A stretch of 64,000 nt of DNA from Propionimicrobium sp. PCR01-08-3 (GTDB lineage Bacteria > Actinomycetota > Actinomycetes > Propionibacteriales > Propionibacteriaceae), in NCBI RefSeq assembly GCF_030286045.1, contig NZ_CP127390.1, positions 1,550,001 through 1,614,000 on the forward strand, read 5' to 3'. The notes under the pieces are model-generated. The model saw nothing but the letters and a program-made list of their open reading frames with translations, did not search any database and was not told the DNA's origin. Below, one piece after another: positions 1 through 8,264 of the stretch; positions within the stretch are counted from its first letter, which is position 1; every line of letters begins with the position of its first letter. The translations under genes and the position numbers were made by a program.

Positions 1-1208
1 TTCTTGGTGTCGCTGCAGCGCTCGCGATCGGGGTGTTCGTCCTCAATCTGGAGCTCGGTGAGGTGCTCGAGAATTGGCCGATCAGCCTGTTCATGACACT
101 GACCGGTGTGACCTTCATGTTCTCCTGCGCTCAAGTCAACGGGACCATGGAGAAGATCACCTCGTATGCCGTCCGGCTGGCCCGGACGAATACAGCCCTC
201 ATCCCGATCATCATCTTCGTGCTGATCGCCGCCATCACCACTGCCGGCCCCGGAAACATTCCGACGGTCGCATTGATGGCTCCGGTGGCAATGGCGATGG
301 CCGGGCGAATCGGTCTGCCCGCCTTCGCGATGACGCTGTTGGTCGTCGGTGCCGCAGATGGCGCAGCATTCTCGCCGATCGCGCCGACCGGCATCATCGC
401 CAACGGGCTGATCTCGAAGATGGCCCCGGAGCTGGGTATCACGATGACGAACGGGTTCGCCTGGACGCTGTACATTGCGTCATTCCTCGCGCAGACCCTC
501 ATCAACTTCGGTGGATTCTTTATCTTCGGTGGCTGGAAATGGATGCGTGAACAACGATCCGGCAAGATCAGCATCGACGATCTGGCGCCGAAGCCGGAGC
601 CGATGACCTGGCGGCAGTGGGTGACGACCGGAGCGATCGTCGCGCTCATCGTGATGGTGTTGTTCTTCGGCTGGGATGTCGGCATGACCGCGTTCATTCT
701 GGGTGCCATCTTCGTGATGTTCACCGTCGCCGACGATGCCGAGGCGATCAAGAAGATGCCCTGGGGTGTCATCGTGATGGTCGGCGGCATGTCGATGATC
801 ATCGCCATCATGGATCTGGCCGGTGGCCTGGATATTCTCACCAGGTCGATCGGCGTCATCTCGACGCCGGTCACGGCAAACGGCGTTCTCGCACTGTTCA
901 GCGGATTCATCTCCGCGTATTCCAGCTCGTCGGGCGTCGTGCTGCCGATGTTCTTGCCGATGGTACCGGGCGTCATCAGCGAGATCGGCGGTGGCGATCC
1001 GCTGTCCTTGATCACCTCTATCTGCGTCGGTTCTCACATTGTCGACACATCTCCGTTGTCGTTGTTCGGCGCGATGTGCCTGGCGACCGCCGACCCGAGT
1101 GAGGACAAGGCAAAGCTCTTCCGTAACCTGCTGATCTGGGGCCTGTCGATGGCCGTCGTCGGCGCGCTGGTGTGCCTGCTCTTCTTCGGAGTTCTGGGGC
1201 TGCCGTGA
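1..1208 (+). CDS. MatC-like dicarboxylate carrier / SLC13-type permease, 5' end outside the window
   Basis: Membrane permease resembling dicarboxylate (malonate or C4-dicarboxylate) carriers with a MatC N-terminal domain. The frame is open from base 3 to the stop at 1208, about 400 residues, so the true start lies upstream; the GTG at 33 is internal to a hydrophobic segment and is unlikely to be the start. Visible are about ten hydrophobic helices, the MatC-type stretch NWPISLFMTLTGVTF, a PGNIPTVALMAP re-entrant-like segment and a second half-repeat with SSSSGVVLPMFLPM. The substrate is inferred from family likeness only. A strong hairpin at 1292-1331 lies downstream. Confidence 0.75.
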   Translation, partial: LGVAAALAIGVFVLNLELGEVLENWPISLFMTLTGVTFMFSCAQVNGTMEKITSYAVRLARTNTALIPIIIFVLIAAITTAGPGNIPTVALMAPVAMAMAGRIGLPAFAMTLLVVGAADGAAFSPIAPTGIIANGLISKMAPELGITMTNGFAWTLYIASFLAQTLINFGGFFIFGGWKWMREQRSGKISIDDLAPKPEPMTWRQWVTTGAIVALIVMVLFFGWDVGMTAFILGAIFVMFTVADDAEAIKKMPWGVIVMVGGMSMIIAIMDLAGGLDILTRSIGVISTPVTANGVLALFSGFISAYSSSSGVVLPMFLPMVPGVISEIGGGDPLSLITSICVGSHIVDTSPLSLFGAMCLATADPSEDKAKLFRNLLIWGLSMAVVGALVCLLFFGVLGLP

Positions 1209-1291
1209 TCCAAGGTCTCTAAGCGGTCAAGGACGCGCCGTTCGCCGGCCTGCGCATCGGTCGGATGCGGTGAGCTCACGTTGACGGCGAA

Positions 1292-1331
1292 GGGGCTGGG
1301 ACCCGGACTGTTGTGGTCGGGTCCCAGCCCC
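1292..1331. terminator. Strong bidirectional hairpin terminator
   Basis: Perfect 14-bp stem, GGGGCTGGGACCCG (1292-1305) with CGGGTCCCAGCCCC (1318-1331), 12-nt loop, followed on the plus strand by CTTTC. It separates the convergent MatC-like gene (ends 1208) and the glycosyltransferase gene (ends 1429) and can serve both. Confidence 0.85.
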
Positions 1332-1428
1332 TTTCATAAGGCCCACGCTCCCGCGGGGAGCAGGGGACCTGGGACGGCAGCATCCCGATCGTCCGGGTAT
1401 GCAGATAGCTGTCAGCGACAGGCGAGAG

Positions 1429-2568
1429 TCATCGTTCTGTTCGTCCGGCTGAGTGCCGGTCGATGGCCAGTTGGTAATAGCCGACCAGCGCTTCGGTGGC
1501 GCTACGCCAGGAGTATCTCTCGGCTTCGGTGCGGGCCGCGCGTCCCATCCGCTCGCGAAGCTGCGGGTTGTCGGCCAGCAACCGCACCTTGCTCGCGAAT
1601 TCGTCCGAATCGTGTGGCGTGACCAAGAAACCCTGCACGCCGTCGTCGAAGAGATGGGGGATGCCGCCGGCATTTGCGCCGATCACCGGCACCCCGGAGG
1701 CCATCGCCTCCAACCCTGCGAACCCGAGAGTCTCGGTCGTCGACGGAAAACAGAAGACGTCGGCGCTGGCATAGGCCTCCGCCAGTTCGTGGCCCCGCAA
1801 ATAGCCGGTGAACACCGTGTTCGTTCCCGAGAACGCATTCTGCAGATGATCTTTGGCCGGCCCCGAGCCCACGAATGCGAACCGGACGCCCGGCATCTGG
1901 TGCACAACCGGCAGCAGATCGTCCAGACTCTTCTCGTGAGAGAGCCTCCCCACGTAGATCGCCAGCGGCAGTTCCGGATGGCCGTCGGTGAGCCTGCGGC
2001 GCATCCGTTTCGAGCGGGCCTGCGGACGATAGGTCACGGTATCGACGGCTTTGGGCCACAACTCGACGTCATGGACGCCATGGTTGAGCGCCGCAGCCAC
2101 CATCTGCGGGGAGGTGCACAAGTTGACCTCGGCTCGATTGTGCAGGGCGGTCGTCCACCGGGTGGCAGTGCTGCTCAGCCACGACAGATGCAGATCTTTC
2201 GTGTAACTGGCCAGCTGAGTGTGATAGGACGCGAGCAACGGAAGGTCACGGTGCTTCGCCGACAGCACACCGTAAGCGGCAAGCCACGCCGGGTTGACGG
2301 CGTGGACAACCTCCGGACGGAAAGCGATCATCTGCTCCGCGATCTTTGGGGTCGGCAGCCCGATCTTGACCTCTGGGTACCACGGGCGGAATCCCACCGA
2401 GCGAACCCGGACGACCTCACATCCTGCATAACTCGGCGGCGGGGATCCCGGTGCGAAGACGATCACCTGGTGGCCCATGGCCGTCAACTCGTCGAGAGTG
2501 CGGAGCACCCGGGTGACCACCCCGTCGATCTTCGGAAGGAAGACCTCGGTGAACATTGCGATGCGCAT
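1429..2568 (-). CDS. sqdX: GT4 glycosyltransferase, probable sulfoquinovosyl-diacylglycerol synthase (SQD2/SqdX type)
   Basis: Predicted to transfer sulfoquinovose from UDP-sulfoquinovose to diacylglycerol at the inner membrane face, the last step of sulfolipid (SQDG) synthesis. The 379-residue protein has the two Rossmann-like domains of GT4 enzymes: N-terminal acceptor side MRIAMFTEVFLPKIDGVV, C-terminal donor side with YVGRLSHEKSLDDL, and the E-x7-E motif in ETLGFAGLEAMASGVPVI. The central LWPKAVDT and the SxEMR/RRRL-like linker resemble plant SQD2 and cyanobacterial SqdX. Length matches SqdX (about 380). The neighbour transcribed just before it is a UDP-sulfoquinovose synthase, which decides the call; alone it could be read as an MgtA/PimB-like mannosyltransferase. 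Confidence 0.75.
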   Translation of the reverse strand: MRIAMFTEVFLPKIDGVVTRVLRTLDELTAMGHQVIVFAPGSPPPSYAGCEVVRVRSVGFRPWYPEVKIGLPTPKIAEQMIAFRPEVVHAVNPAWLAAYGVLSAKHRDLPLLASYHTQLASYTKDLHLSWLSSTATRWTTALHNRAEVNLCTSPQMVAAALNHGVHDVELWPKAVDTVTYRPQARSKRMRRRLTDGHPELPLAIYVGRLSHEKSLDDLLPVVHQMPGVRFAFVGSGPAKDHLQNAFSGTNTVFTGYLRGHELAEAYASADVFCFPSTTETLGFAGLEAMASGVPVIGANAGGIPHLFDDGVQGFLVTPHDSDEFASKVRLLADNPQLRERMGRAARTEAERYSWRSATEALVGYYQLAIDRHSAGRTER

Positions 2569-2680
2569 CGGTATTGGTTGCTCCTGGCGTTCTGATCTTG
2601 CGCTGAATCCGGTTCTATCACGGCCTGGTCACGTCGTTTTATCGGCGGCCGGCCCCTATCGGATCCTGGCCGGCGGCCGC

Positions 2681-3883
2681 TTACCGGTCTCCCGCCCGGG
2701 ATGCGGGTACACCCGCCTGCTGGTTCTTCGTCCACAACGAAGTAGCAGGAATCCGGCTGAGATCGGCGCGCTCGGCGTAGCGTCCGGCTGTTTCGTTGAT
2801 CTCCATCAGCAAGCCCTCGGCCAGGGTGATCGGGTCCAGCCCGAGCGCCAGGAAATTGTCGTTGTGCACGACAAGTTCGTTCTCGGCGGCTTCCTTGCGT
2901 GGGTCGGGCACCTGCTCGATGACCGCGCCGGTGAGTTCGGCGACCAGTTTGGCCAGATCACGCACCCGATGGGTCTCGGTCATCTGGTTGAAGATCTTCA
3001 CCCGATCGCCTGCGGACGGGGGATTGTCCAGCGCGATCTCGATGCAGCGCACCATGTCTTGAAGGTGAATGAAGGCGCGGGTTTGACCGCCGGTACCGTG
3101 CACGGTCAGCGGGTATCCGACAGCGGCCTGCATCAAGAAGCGGTTCAACACCGTGCCGTAGTCACCGTCGTAATCGAATCTGTTGATCAGCCGCTCGTCC
3201 ATCTTGGTCTGAACCGTATTGGTGCCCCAGATGATGCCCTGGTGCAGATCGGTGATGCGCAACTCGTCGTTCTTGGCGTAGTAGGCGAACATCGTCTGAT
3301 CGATCACCTTGGTCATGTGATAGATCGAGCCCGGATTGGTGGGGTAGAGGATCTCGGTTTCGACCACGCCCTCGTCGGTGGGCACCTGAATGTCGAGGTA
3401 TCCCTCGGGGATGGCCATGCCTGCCGTGCCGTAGCCGTAGACACCCATGGTGCCCAAATGCACCAGATGGATGTCCTGGCCCGATTCGACGATCGCGCAC
3501 AGCACGTTGTGGGTGGCGTTGACGTTGTTGTCGATGGTGTAGCGCTTGTGCTTGCCGGACTTCATCGAATAAGGGGCAGCGCGTTGCTCGGCGTAGTGGA
3601 TGATGGCGTCGGGGCGCTCCTCGCGCAGCAATTCGAGAAGACCCTGGTAGTCCTGTGCCACGTCGAGTTCGGTGACCTTGATATCGCGGCCGCTGACCTG
3701 CTGCCAAGCCTGGCGGCGCTCGGTCATCGTCCGAATCGGGGTGAGAGATTGGACGCCCAGTTCTTCATCGATCCGCCGCCTCGAGAAATTGTCGACGATG
3801 ACGACGTCGTCTCCGCGTGCCGACAGGTGCAGGGACGCCGGCCATCCGCAGAATCCGTCGCCGCCCAGTACCAGAACCTTCAT
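2681..3883 (-). CDS. sqdB: UDP-sulfoquinovose synthase (SQD1/SqdB family)
   Basis: Extended short-chain dehydrogenase that makes UDP-sulfoquinovose from UDP-glucose and sulfite. The 400-residue protein carries the NAD-binding glycine motif GGDGFCGW (residues 7-14), the LGTMG block (143-147) with the catalytic Thr, and Tyr188-x3-Lys192 in SIYHMTK. Stretches such as IIHYAEQRAAPYSM, VLNRFLMQAAVGYPLTVHG, GGQTRAFIHLQDMVRCIEIA and the VPDPRKEAAENE tail match Arabidopsis SQD1 almost position for position, separating it from ordinary GalE or dTDP-glucose dehydratases. It precedes the SqdX-type gene by 112 bp in the same direction. Start ATG at 3883 places the Rossmann fold at the N-terminus as in SqdB. 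No cofactor glutamate synthase is adjacent. Confidence 0.9.
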   Translation of the reverse strand: MKVLVLGGDGFCGWPASLHLSARGDDVVIVDNFSRRRIDEELGVQSLTPIRTMTERRQAWQQVSGRDIKVTELDVAQDYQGLLELLREERPDAIIHYAEQRAAPYSMKSGKHKRYTIDNNVNATHNVLCAIVESGQDIHLVHLGTMGVYGYGTAGMAIPEGYLDIQVPTDEGVVETEILYPTNPGSIYHMTKVIDQTMFAYYAKNDELRITDLHQGIIWGTNTVQTKMDERLINRFDYDGDYGTVLNRFLMQAAVGYPLTVHGTGGQTRAFIHLQDMVRCIEIALDNPPSAGDRVKIFNQMTETHRVRDLAKLVAELTGAVIEQVPDPRKEAAENELVVHNDNFLALGLDPITLAEGLLMEINETAGRYAERADLSRIPATSLWTKNQQAGVPASRAGDR

Positions 3884-4064
3884 CTCATCACTTTCGCTCG
3901 ACAGCTATACCTGGCGGAGGCCCACCGGTTCGCGTACTTCGATGATTCGCCGCCGCTCATGAACGCGTTCATTCACCGTCGCACTCTCGGCGCCCCGGCT
4001 GGATGGGCTCCCTTCCGGGATCCATCGGCACCTCAGGGCTCGGCCCACAGCCACACTATCGGGT

Positions 4065-5261
4065 TCAGACCCCGGCATTCACAGTTTCCGGACGCGGGCG
4101 CCGATATCGCAACGGCAGCAAACAGGCCACGATCCCGGCCACCGCAACGAGCGTGAATGCCGCACGGACACTGGCGAGTTCGGCGATTCCACCCATCAGT
4201 GGCGAGTTGAACGTGAGCCCGATCCGGATGGCGAAACCGACGAGAGTGATGCCTGTCCCGGACGCCACTCCGGATAGTCGGCCGGCCGCGCTGAAGGCCA
4301 TCGGAATGATCGGAGCGCAGCCGATGCCCATCAGAACCAGGCCCAGATAGACCAGCGGAGCCACCGGCGTGATGATCATCAATAGACCTCCCGCAGCCAC
4401 CAGGCCGCCGCCGATACTGGCCACGGTCTCCTGACCGAACCGGTCCGACAGCGGGTCGCTGAGCAGTCGTCCGATCACCTGGGCAATGAGCATGACCGTC
4501 ACCGCCAGCCCGGCCAGGGAAAAGCCGACTTCGAAGCGTCCGACCAGATAGAGGGCCGCCCAGTTGTTGGTGGTGTCTTCGGGAATCACGCCTACCACAC
4601 CCAGCAGCGCCAGCGGAATCACGGGCAGCAGCCGGCGCCAGTTCGTGGGGGAGCGATGCGATTGTTTCTCGCGGATCTGCGCGCGCTTCACGTCGTCCGG
4701 AATGACACCCATCCGGTAACAGATCAGGGCCAATGTGATGATCACCAGCGACATGGCGATTCCGTGTGCGTAAAGCGGTATGCCCAGTCCGGACGCCGCC
4801 GACCCCGCCAAGGTCGCCGTCATCGCCCCGAGACTCCAGGTGGCGTGCAGCGAGTTCATAATGGTGCGGCCCGCCCACAGCTGGACGGCAACTCCCTGGG
4901 TGTTCTGTGCCGCATCGATGTGCGCGTCCAACGCACCCATCACCAAGAACGCGAAGGCAAAGAGCACCGGGTTGAGCGCGCAGGCGGCGACACTCAGCAT
5001 GACGGCGGCCGCGATCGTCGCAGTCAAAGCGACCTTGAGCGGGCCGAAGCGCGCAATGAACTTCGCGGGCATCGGCCCGACCACCAGCGCCCCGACTCCC
5101 ATGGCGGCCACCACGATGCCATAGAAACCATCGCTCAGCTCGAACGACTGTTTGATCTCCGGAAGCCTCGGGGTCAACGTGAGCATCAAACCGTTCGTCA
5201 TGAAGTTCAGCGACACGCCGATGCGGGCGCGACGCGGGGTCGGCTGTGATGGTTGGGGCAC
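4065..5261 (-). CDS. MFS transporter upstream of the sulfolipid genes
   Basis: Major facilitator of 398 residues with twelve predicted helices; the first half begins RRARIGVSLNFMTNGLMLTLTPRLPEIKQ, like the FucP/YfkF-type MFS proteins. Same strand as the sqd-like pair with a 181-bp gap, so co-transcription is possible but not shown. Role unknown: it could carry a sugar or sulfonate, or be unrelated to the sulfolipid pathway. A charged, non-conserved central loop (residues about 185-205, DDVKRAQIREKQSHRS) joins the halves. Start ATG at 5261 was taken because it precedes helix 1 by about 12 residues. Confidence 0.75.
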   Translation of the reverse strand: MPQPSQPTPRRARIGVSLNFMTNGLMLTLTPRLPEIKQSFELSDGFYGIVVAAMGVGALVVGPMPAKFIARFGPLKVALTATIAAAVMLSVAACALNPVLFAFAFLVMGALDAHIDAAQNTQGVAVQLWAGRTIMNSLHATWSLGAMTATLAGSAASGLGIPLYAHGIAMSLVIITLALICYRMGVIPDDVKRAQIREKQSHRSPTNWRRLLPVIPLALLGVVGVIPEDTTNNWAALYLVGRFEVGFSLAGLAVTVMLIAQVIGRLLSDPLSDRFGQETVASIGGGLVAAGGLLMIITPVAPLVYLGLVLMGIGCAPIIPMAFSAAGRLSGVASGTGITLVGFAIRIGLTFNSPLMGGIAELASVRAAFTLVAVAGIVACLLPLRYRRPRPETVNAGV

Positions 5262-5446
5262 GCGGGAAGCCTACTCGGCAAGACGATTCGCCGACATCCC
5301 GACATCGGCCGGCTGCCCGGTCGGGCAGCCCATGAACCGCTCGGTTCTTCTTCTCTGGAGAGACCTTAGCGCTGTGTCGACGACTGGTGCCTGTGATGCT
5401 CACGGCTCCGCCAACCGACCTGGTCAAGTCCGGACGATCACCGGGT

Positions 5447-5452
5447 TACAGT
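5447..5452 (+). promoter_or_regulatory. -10 box of a leaderless promoter (ROK kinase)
   Basis: TACAGT followed by 6 nt (TAGCCC) and then the GTG start at 5459. There is no Shine-Dalgarno sequence, so transcription most likely begins at the start codon. Confidence 0.65.
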
Positions 5453-5458
5453 TAGCCC

Positions 5459-6202
5459 GTGCAACTCACCACGTTGACCGTCGACTGCGGAGGGACTGGA
5501 CTCAAGGCCTCAGTGCTTGACGCGGCCGGAACGATGAAGGCCCCCGTCATCCGCATTCCCACCCCCTACCCGCTGCCACCCGAGCGCCTGATCGACTGTT
5601 TCCGTGAGCTCGCAGCCCAACTGCCCAGAGCCGACCGGATCACGGTCGGGATGCCGGGCATGCTGCGGCACGGAGTCGTCATCAGCACCCCGCACTACAT
5701 CACCGATCGGGGGCCTCGCAGCCGAGTGCTTCCTCAGTTGGTCGCGGCCTGGGAAGGGCTCGATTTTCAGGGCGCGGTCGCGGATGAGCTGCAGATCCCG
5801 GCGAAGGTGCTCAACGATGCCGAGGTGCATGGGGCGGGGGTGATCACCGGCAGCGGCATCGAGGTCGTCCTCACCTTGGGGACGGGGCTGGGTTCTGCGC
5901 ATTTCGACGGCGGACGCCTGGCCCCGCATCTGGAGCTATCGCGCGGACCGATCCGGATGTCGACTTACGACGAGTACATCGGTGAGCCGGAGCGCCGCAG
6001 GCTCGGCAACGCGATGTGGTCCAGGAGGGTGCGCCGGGTGGTCGACAGTCTGCGTCCGGTTTTCGTCTGGGATCGCGTCTACCTGGGCGGCGGAAACTCC
6101 CGCTGTGTCACACCGAGCGCCCTCATCGCACTGGGCGACGATGTGGTGATCGTCCCGAACGCCGCAGGCATCGCCGGGGGAGTGCGCGCCTGGGATCTGT
6201 AA
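5459..6202 (+). CDS. ROK-family sugar kinase, polyphosphate-glucokinase-like
   Basis: Probable cytosolic glucokinase, possibly using polyphosphate. The 247-residue protein has the ASKHA phosphate-1 motif VDCGGTGLKAS (residues 8-18), the acceptor-side VGMPGM, an ND pair in VLNDAEVHG, the phosphate-2 LTLGTGLGSA, and the C-terminal VYLGGGNSR. The segment YDEYIGEPERRRLGNAMWSRRVRRVVD matches the helical region of PpgK-type enzymes, and the size equals PpgK (about 250). The usual GHxEx acceptor motif is replaced by HLELSRGP, so glucose specificity is uncertain. It starts with GTG from a leaderless promoter and stands alone. Confidence 0.7.
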   Translation: MQLTTLTVDCGGTGLKASVLDAAGTMKAPVIRIPTPYPLPPERLIDCFRELAAQLPRADRITVGMPGMLRHGVVISTPHYITDRGPRSRVLPQLVAAWEGLDFQGAVADELQIPAKVLNDAEVHGAGVITGSGIEVVLTLGTGLGSAHFDGGRLAPHLELSRGPIRMSTYDEYIGEPERRRLGNAMWSRRVRRVVDSLRPVFVWDRVYLGGGNSRCVTPSALIALGDDVVIVPNAAGIAGGVRAWDL

Positions 6203-6337
6203 TTCATCATTCATTGCCTGAATCGTCGCCAATAGCTCGTCTGTCGTCTCACCGCAGCTGCTATTTGCCGTATCAAAATTTCATGACGTGTTCTAGTAGG
6301 CCTCAGAGTGCACACGTGACAACTGACAGAAATCAAG

Positions 6338-6880
6338 ATGACCGACTATTTTGAAATGTTTAAAGCTTTCTACGAAAGCCTGGATCCGGGTATCCAACAC
6401 ATCTTTCTTGGCATCCTTGGACTTTTCGTACTGCTCATCATTGTCCAGATCGTCGAAAAGTACGTCATCTGGCGACGGAAGCTGAAGATCAAGAGATATA
6501 TGACCCAGCTTGCAGATACTTCCGTCTCGATGACGCCCGAGGCATTTCTTGCGCTTCGCCGAGCAAGTTTTGGTGGACGAGGGCGTCCACAGTATGCGTC
6601 CCGTTATAATTTTACTGGTGTCTACATTCTCTATAATGAGGATCGGGACATGTACTATGTCGGCCAAGCCAAAAAAGTTCTTGATCGCGTCGCCGGGCAT
6701 TTCGAGGGAAGAGGGAATGGCCACATCTTTGCTGACTATGAGCACGGAGACCACTTCACTATTCGTGCCATCGCCCTGTCAAACAGTGGATTCACGAGCA
6801 TAGACGCATTGGAACGCCACTTTATCGACTACTATGATTCATTCGAGCACGGCTATAACCGCAATCGCGGCAATCGGTAA
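6338..6880 (+). CDS. Membrane-anchored GIY-YIG domain protein
   Basis: A 180-residue protein with one N-terminal transmembrane helix (about residues 19-43, IFLGILGLFVLLIIVQIV), a basic juxtamembrane segment (RRKLKIKRYM) and a C-terminal GIY-YIG nuclease-type domain (about 90-178). The motifs GVYILYN and YYVGQA give the two GIY-YIG strands; the arginine helix (KVLDRVAGHF), the metal-binding Glu in ALERHFIDYYDS and the terminal GYNRN are present, so the active site looks intact. Base composition is clearly A+T-richer than both neighbours, and there is no good ribosome-binding site before ATG 6338. Function unknown; a nuclease tethered to the membrane is unusual. Likely acquired. No partner gene adjoins it. 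Confidence 0.75.
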   Translation: MTDYFEMFKAFYESLDPGIQHIFLGILGLFVLLIIVQIVEKYVIWRRKLKIKRYMTQLADTSVSMTPEAFLALRRASFGGRGRPQYASRYNFTGVYILYNEDRDMYYVGQAKKVLDRVAGHFEGRGNGHIFADYEHGDHFTIRAIALSNSGFTSIDALERHFIDYYDSFEHGYNRNRGNR

Positions 6881-6960
6881 TGGTGCAAAGAAGCACGCAA
6901 CAAATTTTGTCTATTGCTGGCCTGGTCACACTCGGCGCGGTATCGCTGTTGTCGCAACGC

Positions 6961-7000
6961 GATGATGGCGCCTCCGGTTAACTCCGAAGACGCCATCATC
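6961..7000. terminator. Hairpin between convergent genes
   Basis: GATGATGGCG (6961-6970) pairs perfectly with CGCCATCATC (6991-7000) around a 20-nt loop. It sits between the GIY-YIG gene (ends 6880) and the PAC2 gene (ends 7029) and probably terminates one or both; there is no U-run. Confidence 0.6.
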
Positions 7001-7028
7001 GATCAGCTTGAGCGATAGGAAGCCCGCG

Positions 7029-7991
7029 TCAGCCTTCCGGGGTATCGGACGATCCGCCGCCCGGCGAGCCACCACCGAACGGGCCGTCGTCCAGGCCGGC
7101 GAGGAACTTCTCGACCTCGGCGCCTATCTCGTCCGCAGTCGGGACGTTCTGCCTTGTGGTGAGCTCACGATGACTCATGTACTGCTCATACTGCTCCTCG
7201 AGCCGGGCCACCACCTGCTGCGCCTCGATGGACGCAGCAACCTGCTGCTCGATCGTCTCGCCGACAGCATGCGCGGCCTGAGCAAGACTGCCGTCAGCCG
7301 GCAACGCCAATCCGCTGACCGAGCTCGCCTGCTCCAGCAGGGCGACCGCGGCCTCCGGGTATCCGGATTCTGCCACGTAGTAGGGCACATGGGCCGTGAG
7401 GCCGATGACCTCTTTGCCGTGTTCACCCAATCGCAGCGTCAGCAAGCCGACGAACGGTGAACTCATCTGGAAGACGCCGGGCAAGCCTGCACGGTCGCCC
7501 AACAGGCTTGGGTCTGATGCGAAACCCGTGACGTAGACGGGCCTGGTGTGCGGTGTCGGGGCGGGCACGGACTGCAAGACAAGCACCTGACCGATGTCGA
7601 GTCCGGACATCACGTTCTCGATGGACGAGATCATCCGTTCCCACTGCAGCGAAGGCTCCGGGCCGGACAGCCAGTAGAAGCCGGTGCCGGCGTCATCGGT
7701 CACCTTGCGCAACGAGATCTCCGGCTTGCGATAGTCGGTGAAATGGTCACGATCGAAGACGATCTGCGGACGCCGTCCGGCGTAGTCATAAACCTGATCG
7801 ATGTCGAAAGTACCTACCTTATGGTTGCCCAGCCGATCCGATATCTGCTGGGCGATCAACTCCTGAGTCTCACCCGCATCGGCGTATCCACCCAGCGTTA
7901 TGACCAGCGTGGGATGCTCACCTTCGGTCTGCGTGCACTCTTCCGGGTCCAGGTGCGCTTCCAGGTTAAACAGTTCAGCAGGGTCGAGCAT
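7029..7991 (-). CDS. PAC2-family protein
   Basis: PAC2 (proteasome assembly chaperone 2-like) proteins are widespread in Actinobacteria; their biochemical role is unsettled. The protein of 320 residues has the PAC2 fold signatures: LVITLGGYADAGETQ near the N-terminus, FDIDQVYDYAGRRP, FYWLSGPEPSLQWE, and the long C-terminal helix VAASIEAQQVVARLEEQYEQYM, ending in a Gly/Ser-rich tail (GGGSPGGGSSD). The start is ATG at 7991, since GGAGGTG lies 4 nt before it; a longer frame to 8036 lacks such a site. Monocistronic, opposite the next MFS gene. Confidence 0.85.
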   Translation of the reverse strand: MLDPAELFNLEAHLDPEECTQTEGEHPTLVITLGGYADAGETQELIAQQISDRLGNHKVGTFDIDQVYDYAGRRPQIVFDRDHFTDYRKPEISLRKVTDDAGTGFYWLSGPEPSLQWERMISSIENVMSGLDIGQVLVLQSVPAPTPHTRPVYVTGFASDPSLLGDRAGLPGVFQMSSPFVGLLTLRLGEHGKEVIGLTAHVPYYVAESGYPEAAVALLEQASSVSGLALPADGSLAQAAHAVGETIEQQVAASIEAQQVVARLEEQYEQYMSHRELTTRQNVPTADEIGAEVEKFLAGLDDGPFGGGSPGGGSSDTPEG

Positions 7992-8139
7992 GTCACCACC
8001 TCCGTTACGTGTTCGACCGGTCAGGATATCAAACAAGAATTACATCTCTCGTATTCCCGGCAAGCAACCTCACGGCATGCCCAGGACCGGGCCCAAGCTC
8101 TTCTCGACAAGACACCTGGCGTAGGGTGTGATCTGTGAT

Positions 8140-8161
8140 CACCCAGCACATTGGCTGGGTG
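8140..8161 (+). other. Hairpin in the presumed 5' leader of the sugar-porter gene
   Basis: CACCCAGC (8140-8147) pairs with GCTGGGTG (8154-8161) over a 6-nt loop, about 100 nt before ATG 8265. A TAGGGT box at 8122-8127 could be the -10, which would put the hairpin within the first nucleotides of a 130-nt leader. No known riboswitch was recognised. Confidence 0.35.
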
Positions 8162-8264
8162 GGGTTGCAGACACAACTGTGATGTCACCGCGCGAGTGAT
8201 GTCTTTCGCAGCTGCCGAAAAGAGCACCGGCGCCCTTCCCGCGGGCCGCTCAAGGAGGAGTGTT

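Noticed and set aside
2477-4156. 559-codon open frame on the plus strand
   Set aside because: Antisense to the sqdB gene; its translation has no family features, while the minus strand gives a full UDP-sulfoquinovose synthase.
4033-5427. 464-codon minus-strand frame over the first MFS gene
   Set aside because: Arg/Gly/His-rich frame-shifted reading of the MFS gene at 4065-5261.
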